Assembly: GCA_964425275.1 (NCBI GenBank)
Contig: CAYRLZ010000031.1
Location: forward strand, 1 to 7,822
Length of the DNA: 7,822 nt
Direction: 5' to 3'
Source of the DNA: CAYRLZ01 sp964425275
Lineage (GTDB): Bacteria > Hydrothermota > Tepidihabitantia > Tepidihabitantales > JBDRVQ01
The number at the start of each line of letters is the position of its first letter. The stretch's first letter is position 1. Positions 1 through 5,391 of the stretch are shown here, in pieces. Below the pieces are notes generated by a model, which saw only the letters and a list, made by a program, of their open reading frames with translations, did no database searches and had not been told where the DNA came from. Made by a program: the position numbers and the translations under genes.

Positions 1-94
1 ATATTTAGATATGGGAAAAAGGCTAATTTTATTAAGTATAGTTAAATCAATAACTTATATTTTATACTGGGGAGGTAAAAATGAGAGAAGATAA
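1..94 (+). other. Left edge: short open frames, possible 3' end of an upstream gene
   Basis: Two plus-strand frames are open from the window edge. Frame 1 gives about 14 codons ending in ...KANFIKYS and stops at 43-45. Frame 2 gives about 30 codons containing ...LLSIVKSITYILYWGG and stops at 92-94. Either could be the tail of a gene that starts outside the window, but such lengths also arise by chance in AT-rich DNA, and I recognise no family. The frame-2 stop lies inside the mini-ORF at 81-101, so if that frame is real the two would be translationally coupled. Confidence 0.15.
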
Positions 95-101
95 TAACTA
101 A
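81..101 (+). CDS. Six-codon mini-ORF (MREDNN) behind a strong ribosome-binding site
   Basis: The sequence GGGGAGG at 69-75 lies five bases before an ATG at 81, which is a near-ideal Shine-Dalgarno arrangement. It leads only to six codons (Met-Arg-Glu-Asp-Asn-Asn) and TAA. The possibilities are a leader peptide, the surviving start of a decayed gene, or a chance match. A terminator-like hairpin follows 18 bases downstream, the order seen in attenuators, and the next intact gene on this strand is an asparaginase-type enzyme. A link between the Asp-Asn-Asn codons and that enzyme is speculation, because about 490 bases, a second terminator candidate and a separate promoter candidate lie between them. 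TATACT at 63-68 resembles a -10 box but lacks a good -35. Confidence 0.2.
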   Translation: MREDNN

Positions 102-118
102 TTAAAAAGACCTAACCG

Positions 119-166
119 CTTTTATTCTGACCAATCCACCCAGCATAAGAGGGGATTTTTCTTTTT
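119..166 (+). terminator. Hairpin plus T-tract, candidate terminator or attenuator
   Basis: The arms 119-129 (CTTTTATTCTG) and 141-151 (CAGCATAAGAG) pair over 11 positions: nine Watson-Crick pairs, one G-T wobble and one mismatch, around an 11-base loop. After GGGA comes an interrupted T-run, TTTTTCTTTTT, at 156-166. The four-base gap and AT-rich stem make it a weaker terminator than textbook ones. The 3' arm overlaps the AGAGGGG at 148-154, which is the only ribosome-binding site available to the hydrophobic frame at 165, so folding could also mask that site. The arm sequences resemble those of the palindrome at 7682-7753. Confidence 0.4.
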
Positions 167-404
167 GAAGGGGGGAGTGCTACAGGGGGTGCTATTCGGG
201 ATGGTATTAAATGCCCTATTCTATATCCTATTCTTAGTTCTAATCTCTAATCTATTCGGTATTCTATTCTCTTACCTATTGGCAATCCTATTCTCTTTTC
301 TACTGATGGTTCTATTCTTTATCCTGTTGGGGGTGCTATTCTCTGTCCTATTGGTAGTGCTATTGGGGATGCTATTTTCTACCCTATTCTCTTTTCTATT
401 ATGA
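165..404 (+). CDS. Doubtful hydrophobic tetrapeptide-repeat protein (79 aa) encoded by the 12-bp array
   Basis: A TTG start at 165 opens a 79-codon frame, and the 12-bp period makes it a run of tetrapeptides of the form Leu-(Phe/Leu)-x-x, for example LFGI, LFSY, LLAI, LFSF. After Lys2 there is no charged residue, so a product would be membrane-embedded or aggregating. For a gene: no stop interrupts it, an AGAGGGG sits about ten bases upstream, and a terminator-like hairpin follows 19 bases after the TGA. Against: the first codon of each unit is CTA in 18 of 20 units although six leucine codons exist, so selection or copying seems to act on the DNA or RNA rather than the protein. T-rich repeats with NTN codons also give hydrophobic peptides automatically. 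I regard it as probably non-coding. Confidence 0.18.
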   Translation: MKGGVLQGVLFGMVLNALFYILFLVLISNLFGILFSYLLAILFSFLLMVLFFILLGVLFSVLLVVLLGMLFSTLFSFLL

Positions 405-419
405 ATACTATTTTAGGTG
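180..419. repeat. Twenty-unit array of degenerate 12-bp repeats (CTATTC + six variable bases)
   Basis: Starting at 180, every twelfth base opens a new copy of CTATTC or a close variant, with no slip of phase over twenty units (180, 192, 204 ... 408). In the first six bases CTA occurs in 18 of 20 units, base 3 is A in 19, and base 5 is T in 19. Base 6 is C in about half and otherwise mostly G, A or T. The second six bases vary widely but prefer T at position 11 in about 16 of 20, often as endings such as GGTATT, TCTTTT or GGGGTG. On the other strand the unit reads as GAATAG or CAATAG every 12 bases. Strong conservation of one half with free variation of the other is unlike a freshly expanded microsatellite. 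No partner protein or function can be named. The array lies between two terminator-like hairpins. Confidence 0.85.
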
Positions 420-422
420 AAG

Positions 423-458
423 TGGAGAGGTAGATACCATCTCCATTATGGTTTTTTC
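423..458 (+). terminator. Hairpin with T-run, candidate intrinsic terminator after the repeat array
   Basis: TGGAGA (423-428) pairs with TCTCCA (440-445), and GGT (429-431) pairs with ACC (436-438). This gives nine pairs with one bulged A and an AGAT loop. Six bases later comes TTTTTT (452-457). A competing stem, ACCAT (436-440) with ATGGT (448-452), ends directly in the T-run, so two mutually exclusive folds exist. It would end any transcript crossing the array before the asparaginase promoter candidate, which begins one base later. Confidence 0.5.
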
Positions 459-486
459 TTGACTTTGCCAAATATTCCGGTATCCT
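459..486 (+). promoter_or_regulatory. Promoter candidate for the asparaginase-type gene
   Basis: TTGACT at 459-464 and TATCCT at 481-486 are separated by 16 bases. The -35 matches five of six consensus bases and the -10 four of six. The -35 and spacing are identical to those of the candidate ahead of the TetR gene. Transcription would start near 493, giving a leader of about 95 bases that contains the small ORF at 506-580. Its position just after a terminator-like hairpin fits the start of a new unit. Confidence 0.4.
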
Positions 487-505
487 AATAGGGAAAAAAT
501 AAGAA

Positions 506-580
506 ATGGAAGTCAATATGCCTTACTATTTTTGGCACTGGGAGTTTAGAGTAGAAAAAGGGGCTCGTTTTGAGGATTAA
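506..580 (+). CDS. Possible 24-codon upstream ORF, aromatic-rich, directly before the asparaginase gene
   Basis: ATG at 506 opens 24 codons that include PYYFWHWEFRVEKG and end in TAA at 578-580, six bases before the GTG of the next gene. The peptide holds two Trp, two Tyr and three Phe and resembles no family I know. A second in-frame ATG occurs at 518. There is only a weak AGGGA about 11 bases upstream, and the start lies roughly 13 bases after the predicted transcription start. It could be a coupled leader ORF, a genuine microprotein or chance. Its end carries GAGGA (572-576), which can serve as the ribosome-binding site of the downstream gene, so translation of this ORF could affect that gene's initiation. 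Confidence 0.25.
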   Translation: MEVNMPYYFWHWEFRVEKGARFED

Positions 581-586
581 GAGGAA

Positions 587-1462
587 GTGAGAAAAAGATT
601 TCCTTTCCTTTTAGTTGTTCATGGTGGCGCTGGTCGGTGGCAAGAAAAGAGTTTGATAAAGGCGCGTTTTAGAATTGAACGCGTTTTAGAAGCGGGCTTT
701 AAGAAATTAAAAGAGAAAAATAGCGCCTTAGCCGCGGTCTTAGAAGCGGTGCGAATAATGGAGAATGACCCAATCTTTAACTGTGGTAAGGGCTCTTCAT
801 TAACAATTGACGGTAAAATCCAGATGGATGCGGCGATTATGACTTCCGACGGCAGATTTGGCGCGGTCGGGGCAATTGAATCGGTCCGCCACCCGATTGA
901 TGTCGCCTATAAAGTAATGACCGAAACCAATCACCTTTTAATTGTTGGTGAAGGGGCAAAGAGGTTAGCACGTTTCTGGGGATTTCCCCCTTATAATTCC
1001 TTCACGAAAAAAGCAAGGGAGGCTTTACTTCGCATCCGAAAGAAACCAAAATTACGGTACTTAACAAAAATAAAAAATTACCTCTCCTTAGGAACCGTGG
1101 GCGCGATTGCCCTTGATACCTCTGGTCGTTTTGCGGCGGCTAATTCAACTGGTGGTTATACCGGTAAACTTCCCGGTCGAATTGGTGATACACCAATCTA
1201 CGGAGCAGGAACTTGGGCTTGCGCGGATGGTGCCGCGGTTAGTAGTGGGGTCGGCGAAGAAATAATCCGCTCCTTCCTCTGTAAAAAGGTCTGTGAATTA
1301 ATGAAAAGGTATCCAGCACAAAAAGCGGTCAAAAAAGCTATTAAAGGAATCAGAGATTGCGGGGTAATTGCTATTGACCGAAAGGGAAATATCGGTTGCG
1401 ACTACACCACCCGGGCTTTTCCCTGGGGTTATATCAAAGAAGGGGAGAAGAAAATACTTTAA
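587..1462 (+). CDS. Isoaspartyl peptidase / plant-type L-asparaginase (Ntn hydrolase, family T2)
   Basis: The enzyme hydrolyses L-asparagine and/or beta-aspartyl (isoaspartyl) dipeptides in the cytoplasm. The precursor cleaves itself before the catalytic threonine to give alpha and beta subunits. Visible motifs are HGGAG (12-16), the NCGKGSSLT block (65-73) with its MDAAIM continuation, and GTVGAIALD with cleavage expected between Gly169 and Thr170. STGG follows (187-190), then PGRIGDTPIYGAG (196-208) with Arg198 and Asp201 at the spacing of the substrate-binding Arg and Asp of E. coli IaaA. SSGVGEEIIR lies near 219-228. The position usually occupied by a second active-site Thr in that last block appears to be Ser, a mild change. 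At 291 residues it is slightly shorter than usual, with a short linker before Thr170. The GTG start fits because an in-frame TAA lies just upstream and the protein opens with the family's usual FLLVVHGGAG. GAGGA at 572-576 is a plausible ribosome-binding site. There is no signal peptide. Glycosylasparaginase activity is a less likely alternative. It converges on the efflux operon and has no obvious functional tie to it. Confidence 0.93.
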   Translation: MRKRFPFLLVVHGGAGRWQEKSLIKARFRIERVLEAGFKKLKEKNSALAAVLEAVRIMENDPIFNCGKGSSLTIDGKIQMDAAIMTSDGRFGAVGAIESVRHPIDVAYKVMTETNHLLIVGEGAKRLARFWGFPPYNSFTKKAREALLRIRKKPKLRYLTKIKNYLSLGTVGAIALDTSGRFAAANSTGGYTGKLPGRIGDTPIYGAGTWACADGAAVSSGVGEEIIRSFLCKKVCELMKRYPAQKAVKKAIKGIRDCGVIAIDRKGNIGCDYTTRAFPWGYIKEGEKKIL

Positions 1463-1485
1463 TGATTAGACCTTTTCCCTTCTCC
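1444..1485. terminator. Inverted repeat spanning the two convergent gene ends
   Basis: GGAGAAG at 1444-1450 pairs with CTTCTCC at 1479-1485. A further AAAA/TTTT pairing follows across a two-base bulge. The fold covers the last codons of both convergent genes and the three bases between their stops. It has no proper T-tract on either side, so a bidirectional terminator is possible but weakly supported. No better terminator is visible within the coding ends. Confidence 0.2.
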
Positions 1486-4400
1486 GCTCAAAGGTAAAGT
1501 AAAGGACCGGAATAAAAATTAAGGTGAGGAAGGTAGAAAAGAGCATTCCCCCGATTACTGAACGTCCTAAGGGTGACCAGAGTTCCGCCCCTTCCCCAAT
1601 CTTCAATGCCAAAGGCAGAAGACCAAAGATAGTAGTGAGAGCGGTCATTAAGATTGGTCGGAGCCGAACCTCACCCCCGTATTTCACCGCCTCCTCCAAA
1701 GGCATATTTTTTTTCTTTCTCAGTTGATTCACATAGTCAATATAGACAATCCCATTATTCACTACTATCCCAACCAAGACCAGCATACCAATTCCGGAGA
1801 TTAAAGAAAGGGTTGTGCCGGTAATGAAGAGCATCCAGAGGACACCAATTGCCGCTAAGGGAACGGTAAAGAGGATGACAAAGGGGTCGCGAAAGGATTC
1901 AAACTGCCCGGCCATAATCATAAAGACTAAAATGACCGCAATCATTACCGCAAAACCAATATCCCGGAATGATTTCACCATCTCTTCGTAGGAGCCGGAG
2001 AGTTTAAACCTAAAACCTGGCGGTGGAATAATCGGCGCAATTGCCTTCTTCACCCTTTCCGCTAACCTTCCGGCCGATTGTCCAACCGCATTGGCGGTAA
2101 TGGTAACAATCCTCTCGTTATTCTTATGCTCAATCGCCAAAGGACCAACCCCAGTGACTACTCGGACCAAACTACGCAGAGGAATCGCCCCGAAAGGACT
2201 GTTCACTGTCATCCCTAAAATTTCTGGCAGATAATCCCTCTGTTCTTTTGTCAATTGGACTAATATATCATACTCCTTACCTCCTGCCCGATATTTAGTT
2301 ACCGTCTGTCCGGCAATCTGGGTGCGTAGGGCACTGCCAATCTGGTAAGGGGTGAGACCATACATAATAGCCTTTTGCCGGTCAACAACCATTTGTATCT
2401 CCAAACTCCCTTTCTCTCGACTTGATTTTATCTCCGTAACCCCTGGTATGGTCTCAATCGTCTGAATTATCAATTGGGTAAGGGAATCAGCAATTTTAAG
2501 GTCGTCTCCGGTGATTTCAATCTGGATTGGTGCCCCACCAAAAAATGTTGCCCTTCCCCTTGCCTCGCTTGAATAAAGGACCAATCCGGGTATCTCCTTT
2601 GCCTTCTCCCCGAGGTCTCTTTCAATCTCTTTTAGACTTCTTCGGGCGTTCTTTTTTAGAACCAAACCAATCTCCCCCGAGTTAGAACCGACACCACCAA
2701 AAACTGCTGAATAAATATTTGCTGCTCCCCCAACTTGAACCGATACCTTTTCCAAATCCTCTCCCCATTTTTCCATAAGGTGTCTCTCTAATTCTGAGAT
2801 TGCCTGATTGGTTATCATCCAGTTAGAACCGACCGGCATTTCGGCAACGATTTCTGTATATCTTGTCTCCTGTGCCGGTGCGAATTCGGTCCCGATAAAA
2901 GGAACTAATGCCAGACTACCAAAGAAAAGAATTAAAATTAAGATAATCACTAATCGCCGGTGATTTATCGCCCAATTTAAAATTCTCCGATAAAAAGTGA
3001 TGAGATTTTTGGAGAAGTCCAACCGCTTCTTTTCTCCCTCGGTTTTCACTTTTAGAAAACGACTGGTAAGCATTGGGATTAAGGTGAGCGCCACACCCAA
3101 AGAGGCAAGTAAAGAGAGAATGATTGCCCAGGATAATTCCCTAAAGAAGACCTGCATCATCCCCCGAAGCAAGAGCAGTGGGAAAAAGACAGCAATCGTG
3201 GTTAAGGTGGAGGCGGTAATTGCCAGAGAAACTTCATTGGCACCAATACTCGCCGCCGCCATTGGAGATTCTCCCCATTCCCGATGACGAAAGATTGCCT
3301 CAAAGACAACAATACCACAATCAACTACCATCCCTACCGCAATCGCCAAACCAGCCATAGAAAGGATATTAATCGTAAAACCAAAGGTGGCCATTAAGAA
3401 AAGGGCGAAGAAGACAGAGATGGGAATGGCAAAGGCAACAAAGAGTGTTGGTCGGAAACGACCCAAGAATAAGAAAAGGACAATAATCACCAAAATCCCA
3501 CCAAGGAGGAGATTACGGACAACATTATTTACCGAACGTTTGATAAAGTCCGATGTGTCCCAAAAGATACCCAATTCCACACCCGAAGGCAAAGTCTCTT
3601 TAATCCTTTCTACCTCCTCCCGAACCGCATTGGCGACACTAATGGTATTGGCGTCCGAACGGCGCTGGATTGTCAAAAAAAGCCCACTCTTACCATTAAT
3701 CCGAACCTCGGATTCCTTCTCTTCGGATGCCCAAGCAACCTTTGCTACATCCCGGACTAAAATCGGCACCCCGCCTTTATTACCAATTGGGGTATGGCTA
3801 ATTGCCGATAGGTCATCATACTGACCAATCAGCCTTAAAATATACCGTTGGCTTCCGGTTGAGATTGTGCCGACCGGAAAGTTTAAGTTTTGAGACTTAA
3901 GGGCTAAGGAGAACTGGTCAGTAGTTATGCCGGCCGCGGCTAATGCCCTTAAGTCAACATCAATCTGAACCTGCCGTTTTGCGCCACCGGCGACACTAAC
4001 CATCGCTACCCCAAAAACCCGCTGTAAAGCCCGGGCACAATCCTCGGCTATCTCCCGAAGTTGAGTCTCAGGAATCTCTCCGGATAAATAGAGTAAAACC
4101 ACCGGCATTAGAGAAGTGCTCAATTTCAGGATATAAGGCTTTGAGGCATCACTGGGCAGGGTCGCTTGCACCATATCCAAGAGGTCCCGAACATCCGAAG
4201 ACGCCGCATCAAGATTTGTCCCCCACTCAAAATCCAGAGTAATTACTGACACACCTTCCTGAGAACGGGACTTGATGGTTCGTAGGTTAGGAACGGTGCC
4301 TAACCTTTCCTCAATCGGATTCGTAATCTCTAATTCTACCTCCTCAGGACCGGCTCCGGGGTAGAGGGTAACGACAACAATCTGGGGTAGGGTGACATTA

Positions 4401-4513
4401 GGTAATAAGTCAATCTTCATCCGGCTCACGCCGATCATACCAAAGATAATTAAGCCCAAGGCAACCATAGCGGTTGCCACCGGTCTTCGGATGGCACTAT
4501 CCGAAATCCTCAT
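1466..4513 (-). CDS. RND-family inner-membrane efflux pump (AcrB/HAE1-like)
   Basis: This proton-driven pump takes substrates from the periplasm or inner membrane and passes them through the adaptor to the outer-membrane channel. Its 1015 residues show the duplicated RND plan. TM1 is near 12-30, followed by a large periplasmic porter loop. TM2-TM6 fall between about 334 and 480, TM7 near 520-540, a second porter loop follows, and TM8-TM12 fall between about 852 and 1008. Family signatures include the N-terminal AIRRPVATAM, DLLPNVTLPQI, TNPIEERL and SSDVRDLL. In the TM4 relay, AcrB's Asp-Asp pair is Asp398-Cys399. The AcrB TM10 lysine is Asn (VVNN, 917-920), as in SwrC/YerP-like pumps. Proton coupling therefore probably relies on Asp398. 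The ATG overlaps the adaptor's stop as ATGA, with GGAGGAG just upstream. It is the last gene of the operon. The HAE1-like sequence suggests drugs or amphiphiles rather than metal ions, but the substrate is unknown. Confidence 0.96.
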   Translation of the reverse strand: MRISDSAIRRPVATAMVALGLIIFGMIGVSRMKIDLLPNVTLPQIVVVTLYPGAGPEEVELEITNPIEERLGTVPNLRTIKSRSQEGVSVITLDFEWGTNLDAASSDVRDLLDMVQATLPSDASKPYILKLSTSLMPVVLLYLSGEIPETQLREIAEDCARALQRVFGVAMVSVAGGAKRQVQIDVDLRALAAAGITTDQFSLALKSQNLNFPVGTISTGSQRYILRLIGQYDDLSAISHTPIGNKGGVPILVRDVAKVAWASEEKESEVRINGKSGLFLTIQRRSDANTISVANAVREEVERIKETLPSGVELGIFWDTSDFIKRSVNNVVRNLLLGGILVIIVLFLFLGRFRPTLFVAFAIPISVFFALFLMATFGFTINILSMAGLAIAVGMVVDCGIVVFEAIFRHREWGESPMAAASIGANEVSLAITASTLTTIAVFFPLLLLRGMMQVFFRELSWAIILSLLASLGVALTLIPMLTSRFLKVKTEGEKKRLDFSKNLITFYRRILNWAINHRRLVIILILILFFGSLALVPFIGTEFAPAQETRYTEIVAEMPVGSNWMITNQAISELERHLMEKWGEDLEKVSVQVGGAANIYSAVFGGVGSNSGEIGLVLKKNARRSLKEIERDLGEKAKEIPGLVLYSSEARGRATFFGGAPIQIEITGDDLKIADSLTQLIIQTIETIPGVTEIKSSREKGSLEIQMVVDRQKAIMYGLTPYQIGSALRTQIAGQTVTKYRAGGKEYDILVQLTKEQRDYLPEILGMTVNSPFGAIPLRSLVRVVTGVGPLAIEHKNNERIVTITANAVGQSAGRLAERVKKAIAPIIPPPGFRFKLSGSYEEMVKSFRDIGFAVMIAVILVFMIMAGQFESFRDPFVILFTVPLAAIGVLWMLFITGTTLSLISGIGMLVLVGIVVNNGIVYIDYVNQLRKKKNMPLEEAVKYGGEVRLRPILMTALTTIFGLLPLALKIGEGAELWSPLGRSVIGGMLFSTFLTLIFIPVLYFTFERRREKV

Positions 4514-5382
4514 CTCTCCTCCACCACCCTTACCCGACCACCATCCTTTACCCTCTCTTTACCGACCGTGATTACCTTTTCGCCAACCTTCAAGCCAGAG
4601 CGAATCTCAATCAATTCATCGCCCAAAAGGCCAATTTCTACCTCCCGGAGATGAGCGGTCTCATCTTCAACAACAAAGACCCTTGGTTTTCCTTCAAGGA
4701 AGACCGCATTCAAGGGTAAGGCGATAACCCCTTCTTTCTCTTCTAAGACTAATTTTATCGCACAAGCCATACCAGGCAGGAGTTTCCTCTCAAAATTAGG
4801 AAGTGTAACCTCCACGGTTGCGGTTCGGGTTAATGGGTCTAAAATTGGCGAGATGTTACTCACCTTCCCCTCAAACGTCCGATCCGGATAAGCGGATAAG
4901 GTAACAATTGCCCGGCTATTCTTCTTCACGAATCGCAAATCCTGGTCGCTAATCGGCGCCTTCACCTTCACCCGCTCGGAGTAATTAGCAATGTTAGCGA
5001 TTGGCGTCGTTGGTCCGACCATCTGTCCGACCTCAACATATACCTTACCAACAACTCCGGAAATCGGCGAAGGAACCGGACCTGGTTTGTAATCCATCCC
5101 CGGTATATCATTTAAGACATAGACAATCGCTTCTCCATCTTGAACCGATGAGCCTTCTGGTTTCTTAATCTCCGTCACCCGTCCGGTAATCTTAGAGAAA
5201 ACTGTGACCTGCTCTTCTCCGGAGATTGTGCCAAAAAGGGTTAAGGTGCGGACAACCTTATGCTCTTGAACCGGCACGACCATTACCGTTGGCAATAATT
5301 CTTCTCTTTTCTCTCCTTTCCGCGAACAATGGAAAAGGAAGAGGAAAAGAAAAAAGAGCATTATTTCTTTTCTTCTCAGCAT
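4510..5382 (-). CDS. Periplasmic adaptor (membrane fusion protein) of the RND efflux system
   Basis: The adaptor joins the RND pump to the outer-membrane channel in the periplasm. Residues 8-17 form a hydrophobic signal segment ending at Cys19. The preceding Leu-Phe-His is an atypical lipobox, so lipid anchoring is possible but not assured. The two lipoyl half-motifs lie near 58-91 (TGRVTEIKKPEGSSVQDGE) and 104-133 (SPISGVVGKVYVEVGQ). They are joined by only about 12 residues, with no room for the long alpha-helical hairpin of AcrA. A beta-barrel domain follows (about 137-213; GKVSNISPILDPLTRTATVEV is typical), then a membrane-proximal domain to residue 290 (GLKVGEKVITVG). Hairpin-less adaptors such as Borrelia BesA are known and still work with TolC-like channels. 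The start at 5382 has AGGAGG five bases upstream and lies 9 bases after the channel gene. At 290 residues it is shorter than AcrA (about 400). Confidence 0.93.
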   Translation of the reverse strand: MLRRKEIMLFFLFLFLFHCSRKGEKREELLPTVMVVPVQEHKVVRTLTLFGTISGEEQVTVFSKITGRVTEIKKPEGSSVQDGEAIVYVLNDIPGMDYKPGPVPSPISGVVGKVYVEVGQMVGPTTPIANIANYSERVKVKAPISDQDLRFVKKNSRAIVTLSAYPDRTFEGKVSNISPILDPLTRTATVEVTLPNFERKLLPGMACAIKLVLEEKEGVIALPLNAVFLEGKPRVFVVEDETAHLREVEIGLLGDELIEIRSGLKVGEKVITVGKERVKDGGRVRVVEER

Positions 5383-5391
5383 AGAAGCCTC

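Noticed and set aside
180..419. CRISPR array
   Set aside because: The repeat unit is only 12 bases with a six-base variable part, far below CRISPR repeat and spacer lengths, and no cas gene is present.
1524..1727. Plus-strand frame inside the RND gene
   Set aside because: It is antisense to conserved pump sequence (TM10-TM12 region), with basic low-complexity translation typical of a shadow frame.
2997..3824. Two plus-strand frames antisense to the RND pump (2997-3287 and 3387-3824)
   Set aside because: They mirror strongly conserved transmembrane codons of a real 1015-residue gene and have no start signals or family resemblance.
4474..4719. Plus-strand frame crossing the adaptor-pump junction
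   Set aside because: It runs antisense across two well-supported coupled genes; no ribosome-binding site.
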